In this document: one piece after another, positions 1-11,615 of the stretch | How the letters are laid out: the number at the start of each line of letters is the position of its first letter | Position numbering within the stretch: the stretch's first letter is position 1 | Source of the DNA: Liolophura sinensis | Taxonomy: Eukaryota > Mollusca > Polyplacophora > Chitonida > Chitonidae | NCBI RefSeq assembly: GCF_032854445.1 | Contig: NW_027018038.1 | Coordinates: 44,686 to 108,685, forward strand | Reading direction: 5' to 3' | DNA length: 64,000 nucleotides | Notes under the pieces: generated by a model | What the model was told of the DNA's origin: nothing | The model's input: only the letters and a program-made list of their open reading frames with translations | The model's database searches: none | Position numbers and translations under genes: made by a program

Positions 1-595
1 TTAAGTCAAATAAAGGCGGTAAAAAATAGTTATGTGATTAAAAGTCATTTTTTGTATTATATAAAGGTAGAATTTTAATATAAATGCAGAGTTAATTTGT
101 GGCTATGTGCAGAATCTGTGAAGCTTTTAGTTAAAACTGGGATTAGATACCCCATTATTAGGAAATTAAATTTGTTTACCTGGGGATTACGAGCTATAGC
201 TTAAAATCCAAAAGACTTGGCGGTACTTTAATTTCCGTCCAGGGGAGCCTGTCCTTTAAATCGATAATCCACGTTAAACCTTACTTTACTTATTTATTTA
301 ATTAGCTTGTATACTGCCGTCATCAGCTTACGCTTGAGGCTAATAAAGTTGGCTTTTTAATTTAGTATTTTTATGTCAGGTCAAAGTGCAGCTTATGGTA
401 AAGTAGTGATGGGTTACAATTTAAATTCGAATTTCTGTAGTTTTATTGCAATAAAGAATGAACGGTGGACTTGGAAGTAATATTTATTTAGAATAATAAT
501 ATGAATGTGGTTACTAAAGTGTGTACATATCGCCCGTCGCTCTCTTAAAAATAAGAGATAAGTCGTAACATAGTAGGGGTAGCTGAAGCTGTTCC
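1..595 (+). rRNA. rrnS: 12S small-subunit rRNA, 3' part
   Basis: Core RNA of the small mitoribosomal subunit; only the 3' two thirds is in the window here. Conserved landmarks are AGATACCCCATTAT near 146, CGCCCGTCGCTC at 531-542 and the 3' terminal AGTCGTAACATAGTAGGGG at 561-579. The end is set by the first base of trnV at 596, following the usual tRNA punctuation. The complete gene can be read at 15265-16116. Confidence 0.95.
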
Positions 596-663
596 TTAGG
601 ATATAGCATAGTAAAATGTTTTTTATTTACACTGAAAAGAGGGTTGATTAAACCTATCCTAAA
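596..663 (+). tRNA. trnV: tRNA-Val (TAC)
   Basis: Lies between the two rRNAs, its usual place in molluscs. The acceptor stem TTAGGAT (596-602) pairs with ATCCTAA (656-662). The anticodon stem TTTTA/TGAAA holds TAC at 628-630. Length is 68 nt. Confidence 0.93.
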
Positions 664-1958
664 TAGCTAAAAATTTATTTAAATGATATTTGTTAAAAAT
701 ATTAAAGTTTTTGCGGGCTAGTAGTTTAAACGAAAGTCATAGAGAAAACGAAAGTACTGTAAAGGAAAATATTAAATATATATGATAGTATAAATTAATT
801 TTAGTACCTTTTGCATTATGGTTTAACGAGAAATAAGCTTGTTTTAATGTTTTCTAGAAAGAAGAAGAGTTATATTCAGACGAATGAATAGTGTAGCATA
901 ACTATTTTTAGATCTGTTTATGGTAGTGAAACGCTAACGGATTTTCTGATAGCTAGTTGGAAGAGAAAAGCATTTGAGTGCGATTTATAAATGAAAAATA
1001 AAGTGTGATTTAGCTTGATTTTTATTTGTAAGTTTTTGTTTTTTAGGTTGAGCTAAAAAATTGATGAAAATTTATGGTTAAATTTAATGTAATGTAGGTT
1101 TAATAGTTTCTATCATTTTTACGGTTTTATAACGAAGTTTTATTAGGATTGTATGATTAAAATTTTCTGTTTATATTTTCCCTTAATTTGTAATTATGTT
1201 GAATTTAATATTTATGTTGAAATTAGTATTGGTTTATTTCTTGCTTGATGGTTTTGAACTTAAAGCTGAAACTTTTTATATATATTGAAATGAGAAAAAG
1301 GAACTCGGCAAATATGAATTTCGCCTGTTTATCAAAAACATCGCTCTTTGTAAATATAAAATAAGGAGTCGTACCTGCCCGGTGAAAAATTTAACGGCCG
1401 CAGTACCCTGACTGTGCAAAGGTAGCATAATCATTTGCCTTTTAATTGAAGGCTGGAATGAATGGTTTGACGAAATTCTTCTGTCTCTATCTTATTAAAT
1501 AGAATTTAATTTTTAGGTGAAGAAGCCTGAATGAAGTCAAAAGACGAAAAGACCCTGTCGAACTTTAGAGTAATTATAAAATTATATGCTTTTTAGAATA
1601 AATGTTTTTTAGAATTTCTCTTTTGTTGGGGTGACAGAAGAACAGATAAAGCTTCTTTTAGTTGAGGAAACTTATATGTTGAAAAGATCCATAAAAATTT
1701 ATGATAGTAAGATAAGTTACCGCAGGGATAACAGCGTTATTTTTCTGGAGAGTTCAAATTGAAGGAAAAGATTGCGACCTCGATGTTGGATTGGAATACC
1801 TAATAGGCGGAGAAGCTTGTTGTTGGGGGTCTGTTCGACCTTTAAATTTCCACATGATCTGAGTTCAAACCGGTGTAAGCCAGGTTGGTTTCTATCTTTG
1901 ATAAAATATTATTGGTTTTAGTACGAAAGGATTAAGCTGATAAAAATTTTTTATAGAT
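664..1958 (+). rRNA. rrnL: 16S large-subunit rRNA
   Basis: RNA of the large mitoribosomal subunit, about 1295 nt between trnV and trnL1. Conserved domain IV-V blocks are visible: GACGAAAAGACCCTGTCG at 1543-1560, CGCAGGGATAACAGCG at 1721-1736 (peptidyl transferase centre) and GCGACCTCGATGTTGGATTG starting at 1774. Both ends are set by the flanking tRNAs, so the exact termini are inferred. It shares a strand with rrnS and nad1 and is probably part of one long precursor. Confidence 0.95.
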
Positions 1959-2026
1959 GTCAAGTTAGCAAAATAGTGCAAATAGTTTAGAACTATTATA
2001 TGAAGGTTAAAATCCATCATTTGATA
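1959..2026 (+). tRNA. trnL1: tRNA-Leu (CUN, TAG)
   Basis: The acceptor GTCAAGT/ATTTGAT has one G-U at its tip. The anticodon stem AATAG/CTATT carries TAG at 1988-1990. It directly follows rrnL, and 13 nt separate it from trnL2. Confidence 0.9.
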
Positions 2027-2039
2027 TATTGTTTTATGA

Positions 2040-2104
2040 ACTAAAGTGGCAGAGTAGTGCAATAGAGTTAAGTTCTATAAATAGATTGGGAGATCTCTTT
2101 AGTT
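2040..2104 (+). tRNA. trnL2: tRNA-Leu (UUR, TAA)
   Basis: Perfect acceptor ACTAAAG/CTTTAGT and anticodon stem ATAGA/TCTAT with TAA at 2069-2071. Its D-arm contains the heptamer TGGCAGA (2047-2053). nad1 starts on the very next base. Confidence 0.93.
2047..2057 (+). promoter_or_regulatory. mTERF-type TGGCAGA element in trnL2
   Basis: TGGCAGAGTAG matches the TGGCAGA core known in vertebrate mitochondria as the mTERF transcription-termination site just after the rRNAs. It also lies within trnL(UUR) here, though trnL1 intervenes between rrnL and it. The sequence also has a tRNA role (D-arm), so conservation alone does not prove termination. Copies lie at 17568, 33093 and 48622. Confidence 0.45.
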
Positions 2105-3055
2105 GTGAAGGTTAGTTTTGTATGAATGGTTGTTTCTTATGTTTGTATTCTTTTAAGTGTAGCTTTTTTTACTCTTTTTGAGCGTAAGGGGTTAGGGTAT
2201 GTTCAAATTCGCAAAGGGCCTAATAAAGTAGGATATATAGGAGTAATTCAGCCTTTAGCTGATGCTTTGAAGTTATTTTTGAAAGAGGAAAGGGGAATTA
2301 GAGTATCAAATAAAGGACCTTATTATGTGGGGCCGGGGTTGAGTTTAGTTTTATCTTTATGTCTTTGATCTTTATATTGAACTAATTTTAGGGTATGGAG
2401 GATAGAGCTTAGAGTTATGTTTTTTTTGTGTGTTTCTGCTCTTAATGTTTATGGTACTATGGTTAGGGGGTGAGCTTCTAATTCTAAGTATTCGCTTCTT
2501 GGGGCTCTTCGAGCAGTGGCACAGACAATTTCTTATGAAGTGAGGTTATTTTTACTTTTATTATCCGTTATTAGCTTAAGAGGTAGATTAAGTTTTAGTA
2601 AGATTGGCTTATTTCAATATTCATTTTGGAACATAGTAATTTTGTTTCCTGTTTTTTTTATATGGCTTGTTGTTTGTGTGGCGGAGACTAATCGGGCTCC
2701 TTTTGACTTTGCTGAAGGAGAATCAGAGCTAGTCTCTGGGTTTAATGTAGAATATGGTGGAGGTGTTTTTGCTCTAATTTTTCTTGCTGAATATGCAAGA
2801 ATTTTGTTTATAAGAATAATAACTTCCATTATTTTTCTAGGGGAACAAAATATAAGGATTTTTAGTCTTTTTTTTTTCTGAAGTAAGGTGGTGATTGTTA
2901 GATTTTTCTTTATTTGAATTCGAGGGACTTACCCCCGTTTTCGTTATGATCTTCTAATGAAATTGACTTGGCTGAGTTTGTTGCCAGTTTCTTTGTTTGT
3001 GTTAGTTTGAGGAGTTGCTTTTAAATTTTTAGTTGTAGTTTTTGGGATCAGATAG
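2105..3055 (+). CDS. nad1: NADH dehydrogenase subunit 1
   Basis: Complex I membrane subunit next to the quinone site, in the inner membrane. The frame is open for 316 residues if TGA is read as Trp. I chose GTG at 2105, directly after trnL2, because it adds the 7 N-terminal residues usual in molluscs; ATG at 2126 is the alternative. Landmarks are [18 protein letters not shown] from about residue 26 and [17 protein letters not shown] at about 193-209, the family's quinone-side loop. It ends at TAG 3053-3055, inside the last bases of trnP, which lies on the other strand. Confidence 0.93.
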
Positions 3056-3112
3056 CAAGATATCTTGTTTTTTGACTTCCAATGCCAATGTTTTGTTTTA
3101 AACTACTATCTG
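3048..3112 (-). tRNA. trnP: tRNA-Pro (TGG), opposite strand
   Basis: On the - strand every stem pairs: acceptor CAGATAG/CTATCTG, D-arm GTTT/AAAC, anticodon stem TTGGC/GTCAA with TGG at 3081-3079, T-arm CAAG/CTTG. The + strand reading would give a CCA anticodon with a mispaired stem, so the - strand is the better call. Its 3' end overlaps the end of nad1 by 8 nt on the opposite strand. Confidence 0.9.
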
Positions 3113-3115
3113 GAC

Positions 3116-3613
3116 ATGACTATGCTATCTTTGTTTTCTTTAATTTTAAGAATTGGATTTATCTTACCCATAGTGTCGCAGCCTTTGTCAATGGGAAGTT
3201 TAATTTTGATTAATAGGTTTATAATTAGGATCTGTGTTTTTTTCGAGAGGGGGAGTTGGTTTGGATTTATTTTATTTTTAATTTATATTGGAGGCCTATT
3301 AGTAATATTTGCCTATGTCACAGCATTAACTCCTAACTTAGTATTTAAGAAAGGAAGTTTAAAGTTTGGGTTTTTTTTGATATATTTTTTTTGAGTTAGT
3401 TTATTCTTATGTAGTAGTGTTGTTGGGATCCCTGGGGAAGTAGAAAGACTTTCACTTCTATGGGAAGGAGGATATCATAAGCAAGGGATATCCTTATTCT
3501 CTTTTTTTGGGGGAATGACTGCAAGGGGGTTAGTTCTTATTCTGTTGTTTATTTTGCTATGTGTAGTTAAAGTTTGCTATAAAAGCAAGGGAGCCTTACG
3601 TCCTTATAAGTAA
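3116..3613 (+). CDS. nad6: NADH dehydrogenase subunit 6
   Basis: Small hydrophobic complex I subunit of 165 residues. ATG at 3116 lies 3 nt after trnP, and TAA is at 3611-3613. The protein is nearly all membrane segments. The conserved stretch [21 protein letters not shown] (membrane helix 3, with the kink typical of the family) lies near residues 60-80. cob starts 1 nt downstream, so the two are probably co-transcribed. Confidence 0.92.
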
Positions 3614-3614
3614 T

Positions 3615-4754
3615 ATGCTTAAACCTTTGCGTTCTAGTCACCCTATTTTGAAGATTTTTAATGGATCTTTGGTGGACCTTCCTTCTCCTCCTAATCTGTC
3701 TATTTGATGAAATTTTGGTTCTTTATTAGGATTTTGTTTAGTTTTACAAATTTTAACTGGGCTGTTTTTAGCAATACATTATGCTACTAGAGTAGATTTA
3801 GCTTTTTCATCAGTAGCTCATATTGGTCGGGATGTTAATTTTGGGTGGGTTATTCGAAGGGCTCATGCTAATGGGGCTTCTTGGTTTTTTATTTGTATTT
3901 ACTTTCATATTGCTCGAGGGCTTTATTATGGTTCTTATGTTAATATTCACACTTGAAATTTAGGAGTGATTCTTTTTTTCCTAACAATAGGAGCAGCTTT
4001 TATTGGATATGTCTTACCGTGAGGGCAGATATCTTTTTGAGGAGCTACTGTTATTACTAATCTAGTTTCTGCATTACCCTATATTGGTAAAGATGTAGTA
4101 CAATGAATTTGGGGGGGATTTGCTGTTGATAATGCTACATTAACTCGATTTTTTACTCTTCATTATTTGGTTCCTTTTATTATTATATTATTTAGAGTAT
4201 TGCATTTATTGTTTTTGCATGAAACGGGATCTAATAACCCTTTAGGATTAAACAGAGACATGGAAAAGGTTAGTTTGCATTCTTACTACTTATTAAAAGA
4301 CTTAATTGGATTTCTTTTAGTTAGTTTTTTTCTTGTTATACTTGTCTTATTGGAACCTAATCTATTAACAGACCCGGAGAATTTTATCCCTGCTAACCCC
4401 TTGGTTACTCCAGTTCATATTCAGCCGGAATGATATTTTCTTTTTGCTTATGCTATTTTACGATCTATCCCTAATAAGCTAGGAGGAGTTCTTGGGTTAC
4501 TAATGTCCATTGTAGTTCTTTTTTTTGTTCCCTTACTTCACTTAGGTGAATTTCGTTCATTAAGTTTTTATTTTTTAAATCAAGGGTTATTTTGATCTTT
4601 TGTTTCAGTCTTTTTTCTATTAACATGGATTGGTAGTCAGCCCGTGGAAGATCCTTTCATTACGATGGGGCAAATTTTGACTTTATTATATTTTTCTTTT
4701 TTTATTTTGAACCCAGTCTTCCAATGAAGAAGAGATTATGTTTTAAAAAAATAA
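3615..4754 (+). CDS. cob: Cytochrome b
   Basis: Haem-binding subunit of complex III, 379 residues, the usual animal length. ATG at 3615 and TAA at 4752-4754. The four haem-ligating histidines are in place as two pairs spaced by 14: H84 and H98, H183 and H197. Other landmarks are GYVLPWGQMSFWG (Trp from TGA) and the C-terminal PVFQW. The frame crosses several TGA codons, which supports the invertebrate mitochondrial code. Confidence 0.96.
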
Positions 4755-4762
4755 TTATTGAT

Positions 4763-4827
4763 TACTATTCTCTTGGGAGTCAGTGTTTTGAAAACACGAA
4801 AGAAGTGTTCGAATCACTTAATAGTTT
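4763..4827 (+). tRNA. trnS2: tRNA-Ser (UCN, TGA)
   Basis: Anticodon TGA at 4789-4791 in the loop TTTGAAA. The T-arm AAGTG/CACTT is perfect. The acceptor TACTATT/AATAGTT has a mismatch at its first pair, and the D-stem is only 3 bp (CTC/GAG). It follows cob by 8 nt. Confidence 0.85.
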
Positions 4828-4892
4828 ACTAAAAGAATATAATGTATTCAGTCTTTGGTTTACAAGACCAATGCTTATTAAAGCTTTTTTAG
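4828..4892 (-). tRNA. trnT: tRNA-Thr (TGT), opposite strand
   Basis: Acceptor CTAAAAA/CTTTTAG, D-arm GCTT/AAGC and anticodon stem TTGGT/ACCAA with TGT at 4864-4862. It lies on the - strand within the + strand block, as in ancestral mollusc orders. It abuts trnS2 with no spacer. Confidence 0.9.
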
Positions 4893-4907
4893 CGGATTTA
4901 TTAAGAT

Positions 4908-5210
4908 ATGATAAGACTTTTTAATTCTATTTTTAGTGTTGGGGTAGTAATGAGGATTCTTTCTTTAATAGTTTTTTGTCTACAGCGAAAACACTTACTA
5001 AACTCTCTTTTAGCATTAGAAATAATAATGTTATCGATTTTTTTGGTTGTACTAGCTTCTAGCGCTAATATTAGGAGAGAAGGAATTATAGTTTTTGTAA
5101 TATTAACTTTGGCTGCTTCAGAAGCAGCTTTGGGGTTAAGTTTATTAGTAATTTTAATTCGTAGACATGGGAATGACTACGTTTCTTCTTTATCAATACA
5201 TAAGTGTTAG
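4908..5210 (+). CDS. nad4L: NADH dehydrogenase subunit 4L
   Basis: Complex I subunit of 100 residues with three membrane helices. ATG at 4908 and TAG at 5208-5210. Conserved features are HLLNSLLALE near residues 36-45 and AASEAALGLSLLV near 75-87. Its last 7 bases overlap the start of nad4 in another frame, the usual animal arrangement for a bicistronic nad4L-nad4 mRNA. Confidence 0.93.
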   Translation: MIRLFNSIFSVGVVMRILSLIVFCLQRKHLLNSLLALEIIMLSIFLVVLASSANIRREGIIVFVILTLAASEAALGLSLLVILIRRHGNDYVSSLSIHKC

Positions 5211-6556
5211 CTTCCTTAATTCTATCTTTCTTAGCTGTGTTTTTAACGAGAAATAAAAAGTGGAAGTGATACTATAGGAGATGAAGATTTTTATTGATGT
5301 TTCTTTTTATTTTGTTTTATTTTTACTCTTCTATAGGGGTTCCTAAAATTATTGGATTCTTGTTTGCGGATTCTTTATCTATTGTTTTGATTTTACTAAG
5401 GTGTTGAATTTCTTCTTTGATAATTTTGAGCAGAGGAGCAATTTTGTTTAAAAATTTTAGTAGTGGGGTTTTCTGTAATTCTGTAATTATTTTAAATCTA
5501 ATAATTATTTTAGTTTTTATACAAGAAAATTTTATTTTATTTTATATCTTTTTCGAAGGCTCTTTAGTACCTACGCTTTTGTTAATTTTAATTTGAGGGT
5601 ATCAGCCGGAGCGCCTTCAGGCTGGAATATATATAGTAATTTATACAGTAGCGGGAGCATTGCCTTTCTTGCTTAATTTGGTTTTTTTGTTCAAAGCTAA
5701 TGGGTCTCTTTCTTTATTAATAAAATGAGGCTTGCCTTTTTTTATAAGAGATTTAATATTTTTTCTATGATGATTCTTTATAATTTTGGTTTTTCTTGTT
5801 AAACTTCCTTTATTTGGGGTTCACTTGTGATTACCTAAAGCCCATGTAGAAGCTCCAGTTGCTGGTTCTATAATTTTAGCAGCTCTTTTATTAAAGCTGG
5901 GGGGCTACGGCTTAACTCGAATTGTTATAATTTTTCCTAAAATTAATATAACTTTAAGAAGATCTTTATTGATTTTTAGAATTATAGGAGGGGTTTTAAG
6001 AAGAATGGTGTGTATTCGTCAAATCGATATAAAAAGGTTAATTGCCTATTCTTCTATTGGTCATATGGGCTTGATGGCTGGGAGAATCTTGAGTGGTAGA
6101 TTTTGAGGATTATCTGGGGGAGTAATAATAATGGTTGGTCATGCTTTTTCTTCGTCGGGCCTTTTTTTCATAGCCAATATTTTTTATAATAAAAGAGGAT
6201 CTCGAAGAATCCTAATTTGTAAAGGATTTATTTGTATTTTACCGATTTTAAGACTATCTTTATTTCTATTATGTTCTGCTAATATAGCTGCTCCGCCTTC
6301 GTTAAACTTATTGAGAGAAATTATAATAATTATTAGGATTTTAAAAGTATCTCCTTTTCTTTTCTTTCCTTTAGCAATCCTAAGATTTTTAGTAGCTGTT
6401 TATAGTTTATTTTTGTACACTAACACTCAGCACGGACAGTTCTCAAGTTTTATTAACCCTTTCAATGGGGTAGGGATTTTAACTTATTTAGTTATCTTTA
6501 TACATTGAATTCCTGTTCAATTAACTTTATTAATCGGAGGATTATTTTTTTGTTAA
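5204..6556 (+). CDS. nad4: NADH dehydrogenase subunit 4
   Basis: Antiporter-like proton-pumping subunit of complex I, 450 residues. GTG at 5204 gives the classic 7-nt overlap with nad4L (GTGTTAG); an in-frame TAA lies directly upstream at 5201. The family motif WLPKAHVEAPVAGS lies at about 209-222. TAA at 6554-6556 overlaps the first 5 bases of trnH, so the mature mRNA may instead end in a partial stop T at 6551 that is completed by polyadenylation. Confidence 0.93.
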
Positions 6557-6614
6557 CTTAGTTTATAAAAACATTAGATTGTGATTCTAAAATAAAGGCT
6601 TTACTTAGTTAACA
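6552..6614 (+). tRNA. trnH: tRNA-His (GTG)
   Basis: Perfect acceptor GTTAACT/AGTTAAC. Anticodon stem TTAGA/TCTAA with GTG at 6581-6583. Length is 63 nt. It overlaps the nad4 stop by 5 nt and is followed directly by nad5. Confidence 0.93.
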
Positions 6615-8330
6615 ATGAAATTTATTATGAATAGCAGGTTATTTGCTTCGTTATTTCTTTTTTTTTATGTATTTTTAGGGGTAAAGGCGGTAGCTATACT
6701 TATATATTACCATAAGAGAGTTTTATTACATATTATTTTTTTCGAATTAAATTCTGTTTTTATAACCTTTCCTGTTATCTTTGATTGAAAAAGAATTATA
6801 TTTAGAGTTCTAGTTTGTTTTATTTCTAGCTGCGTAATATTTTTCTCTAAAAGTTACATATCTAATGATATTTTTTTATCTCGGTTTGTTTGAATTGTTA
6901 TATTATTTGTTTTATCCATAAATTTTTTGATTTTTATTCCAAATTTAATTTCTTTATTATTAGGCTGAGATGGGCTAGGGTTAGTTTCATTTTGTTTGGT
7001 GATTTATTATCAAAATCCTAAATCATTAGGGGCCGGATTAATAACCGCTTTTATAAATCGGATTGGAGATGTTGGGATTTTAATAAGAGCTGGTTGAATG
7101 TTTAGCCAAGGGCATTGAGATGGTACTTTTATTTGAAATTTTGATATAAGATATATAAGAGCTTTTATAATTCTTCTAGCAGGTATAACTAAAAGTGCTC
7201 AAATTCCTTTTTGCAGATGACTTCCAGCTGCTATGGCGGCTCCAACCCCTGTCTCAGCTTTAGTTCATTCCTCTACCTTGGTCACAGCCGGGGTTTTTCT
7301 TTTAATTCGATTTTTTTCTTTCTTAGACCAGCTTGTATGGTTTAAACCAGCAGTTTTATTCATTTCAGTAAGAACTATATTAATAGCAGGAATTGCAGCC
7401 AACTTTGAAATAGATTTAAAAAAAATCATTGCCTTGTCTACTTTAAGCCAGCTAGGAGTAATGATAATAAGGATTGGAATTGGTTATCCTGAGTTAGCTT
7501 TGATTCATTTATTTACTCATGCTTTATTCAAGGCCCTTCTCTTCTTGTGTGCCGGAAATATTATTCATCTCCATAATAATAATCAAGACATTCGAAAAAT
7601 AAGACAGCTTTGGAAACATTTGCCTGTAACTAGAACTTGTTTTAATATTGCTAACCTAGCTTTATGTGGAATTCCATTTTTCGCAGGATTTTATTCTAAA
7701 GATTACATTATTGAGATAATAATTTTTGATCAAATAAACTTGGTTACAAGAATAATAGTTTTCTTGGCTACTTTTTTAACTGTAATATACTCTGTCCGTT
7801 TGTCAATTCTTGTTTTCTGAAGTTCTATAACTCAAAATCCCTATCTATGCAATAGAGATGAAGATATTTATATTCTTATGCCTCTATTAATATTAACAAG
7901 AGGGGCTATCTTAAGAGGGGCGGCTTTTTCTTGATTGATAATAAGACCTGCGCTTATTCCTTTTATTAGTATATTTGACAAAATATTAGTTTTATCTCTA
8001 ACAGTGGTCAGAGGGGCTATAGGAGGAATTTTATTTAGAAATGCTTTTCACAAAAAAAAGATAATAATCAATGATTTTTTTTCATACATATGATTTATAT
8101 CTCTTTTAAGCAATAACTTTGTTAGTATTCCGGTTCTAAAGTCAGGACAAATAGCCCTTAAAGTTTTAGACTTAGGTTGGTTAGAAAACATCAGGGGAGA
8201 AGGAATTTTTAGATTTTTAATCAACTGTTCTAGTAATAACCAAAAAAGTCAAGGAAATTTATTTAACTCTATTGTTAGATTAAGTCTAATCACTTTAAGA
8301 TTTTTTCCTCTTTTTTTCTATTTTTTCTAA
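6615..8330 (+). CDS. nad5: NADH dehydrogenase subunit 5
   Basis: The largest antiporter-like subunit of complex I, 571 residues. ATG at 6615 follows trnH directly, and TAA is at 8328-8330. The family signature [20 protein letters not shown] lies around residues 203-222, preceded by [10 protein letters not shown]. The C-terminal third is weakly conserved but hydrophobic and stays in frame through TGA and AGA codons. Confidence 0.95.
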
Positions 8331-8332
8331 TA

Positions 8333-8400
8333 GGATATGTAGCTTATTGATAAGAGCGTAGCAGTGAAGTTGCTAAGGAATTATGTTTTAATTATATCTA
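8333..8400 (+). tRNA. trnF: tRNA-Phe (GAA)
   Basis: Anticodon stem TAGCA/TGCTA with GAA at 8366-8368; D-arm GCTT/GAGC. The acceptor GGATATG/TATATCT includes two G-U pairs. It is the last + strand gene before the convergent - strand block. Confidence 0.88.
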
Positions 8401-8436
8401 TTAGCGTTATATAACTATATAAATCTAATTATTTAT
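8401..8436. other. Convergent junction trnF | atp6
   Basis: AT-rich 36-bp spacer where the + block (ending in trnF) meets the - block (ending in atp6). The inverted repeat AACTATA (8413-8419) / TATAGTT (8438-8444) straddles the end of the atp6 reading frame. It could form a 7-bp stem that marks transcript ends; this is inference. Copies lie at 23922, 39447 and 54976. Confidence 0.5.
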
Positions 8437-9135
8437 CTATAGTTCAGGGTGATCGTCTGAGTAAAGAGTAATTAATAATGAAAAAATATAAGCTTGAATT
8501 AAGCTAACTCCAACTTCGAACATAAAATAAAAAATCTCAATAAAAATTAAAAGTAAAATGATGATTGAAGAGTATCTAAAAATACCTGCTCTTAAATAAG
8601 CCCCAATAAGACCTAAAATAATATGGCCAGCTCTTATATTTGCGGTTAACCGAATTGATAAAGTAATAGGTCGAACAGAAATACTAACTGTCTCAACTAG
8701 AACTAGAAATGGATTTAAAACCCTAGGGGCTCCTCTTGGTAAAAAATGAGAAATTACTCTTTTTAAATTAAAAAATACTCCCGATAGGATCAAAGCAAAT
8801 CAAAGAGGAAGCCCAAAAGAAAAAGCAAAGACTAAGTGACTAGTGATTCTAAAAACATAAGGAGATAGGCCCAGAAGATTTATAATAATTAATATTATAA
8901 AAATAGAAATAACGGCATTGTTAAAACCACTTATTCTTCCTCCTTTTGTCCGTATTGCCTGTATTATCATAAATCCCTTAATCTTAATTACAAAAGCAGC
9001 TCAACGCGAAGATCCTCTTCAATAAAGCCTTTGGATATAATATAACGGCAATGCTCTTATTATTCAAATTAAAGGAATTTTTTTCAGAATAGTAAAGTTT
9101 TGTTCATCAAATCTAGAGAAGATATCTATTAACAT
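8437..9135 (-). CDS. atp6: ATP synthase F0 subunit a (ATP6)
   Basis: Stator proton-channel subunit of the ATP synthase, 232 residues. ATG at 9135 gives the familiar MLMDIFSRFDEQNF start; TAG is at 8437-8439. The essential channel arginine is R162 in LSIRLTANISAGH (Ser from AGA). The frame is open further upstream to an ATG at 9210, inside atp8, but the downstream start matches the family. Confidence 0.94.
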
Positions 9136-9154
9136 TTTATTAAAACATATTAAA

Positions 9155-9316
9155 TTATCATATTCAACTTTTATTTTTAGTTTTTCTGGATTTTCTTTCT
9201 TTCTTAACATAGTATTCTTTCTTTTTTATTCATCAGATTGAAATTATAATAAAAAAAACTATAGATCAAAAGAGAAAAATCAACAATAATCAATTTAAAG
9301 GGGCTAGCTGAGGCAT
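9155..9316 (-). CDS. atp8: ATP synthase F0 subunit 8
   Basis: Short stator peptide of 53 residues. It starts MPQLAPLNW at ATG 9316, followed by one membrane helix and a basic tail (KKKEYY..KKESKSS); TAA is at 9155-9157. It lies between trnD and atp6 with 1-nt frame spacing to trnD and a 19-nt gap to atp6. Several TGA codons hide it from standard-code gene finders. Confidence 0.9.
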
Positions 9317-9382
9317 AAAGAAATACTAACTTAGTAGTAACTAAAACTTGACAAGTTTTTATTATGAATTAACTAACTTCTT
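9317..9382 (-). tRNA. trnD: tRNA-Asp (GTC)
   Basis: Acceptor AAGAAGT/ATTTCTT. Anticodon stem AAAAC/GTTTT with GTC at 9352-9350. Its first two bases overlap the cox2 stop codon. The order cox2-D-atp8 is the ancestral mollusc arrangement. Confidence 0.92.
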
Positions 9383-10073
9383 AATTATCAGAAGTAAATC
9401 TTAAAATTCAATTGATAAATGAATTTGTATCTACCACTTCCAATACAATTGGTATAAAAGAATGATTAGCCCCACAAATCTCAGAACACTGTCCATAAAA
9501 TACTCCGGGGATCTTAGAAATAAATCTGAGTTGATTAAGACGCCCAGGAACAGCATCAGCTTTTATTCCTATTGAAGGAACTGTTCAGGAATGAAGAACG
9601 TCAGCTGCTGTAACTAATACCCGAACTTTAGAATTTATAGGAACCACTCTTCGATGATCTACTTCTAATAATCGATAATCCCCCCTATTCAATTCTTCAG
9701 TCGGAAGTATATAAGAATCAAATTCCACTGTCAGAAAGTCCGAGTATTCATATCTTCAATATCATTGATGTCCAATAGCTTTTACAGTTAAAACAGGAGA
9801 TTCAACTTCATCTAGCAGATATAATAATCGTAAAGAAGGAAAAGCTAAAAAAATTAAAATAACCGCTGGAAGAATAGTTCAAATAGTTTCAATTTCCTGC
9901 CTTTCTAAAGTAAACCGAGATGTTATTTTGTTAGACATTAATGAAATAGCAGCATATATTAAGAGTCTAATAATTATAATTAGTACTAATATTGCATGAT
10001 CATGAAAAAAAATTAGTTGCTCCATTATAGGAGATGCCGCATCTTGAAATCCTCATTGTCCTCAAAAAGCCAT
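9381..10073 (-). CDS. cox2: Cytochrome c oxidase subunit II
   Basis: Carries the CuA centre of complex IV; 230 residues. ATG at 10073 ([15 protein letters not shown]). The CuA ligands are H161 (VLHSW), C196, C200, H204 and M207 in [15 protein letters not shown], at the same numbers as in vertebrates. TAA at 9381-9383 overlaps trnD by 2 nt, so a polyadenylated partial stop is possible. Confidence 0.96.
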
Positions 10074-10081
10074 ATCTTAAC

Positions 10082-11614
<1,533 letters not shown>

Positions 11615-11615
11615 A

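Noticed and set aside
2614-2829. 71-codon - strand frame within nad1
   Set aside because: Mirror of conserved nad1 codons, with no independent signal.
3049-3113. + strand tRNA with CCA anticodon between nad1 and nad6
   Set aside because: The reverse strand gives a better paired cloverleaf with TGG (Pro), and trnW with TCA exists at 14983.
4724-4924. 66-codon frame across the cob end, trnS2 and trnT
   Set aside because: Crosses two good tRNAs and the cob stop; chance frame.
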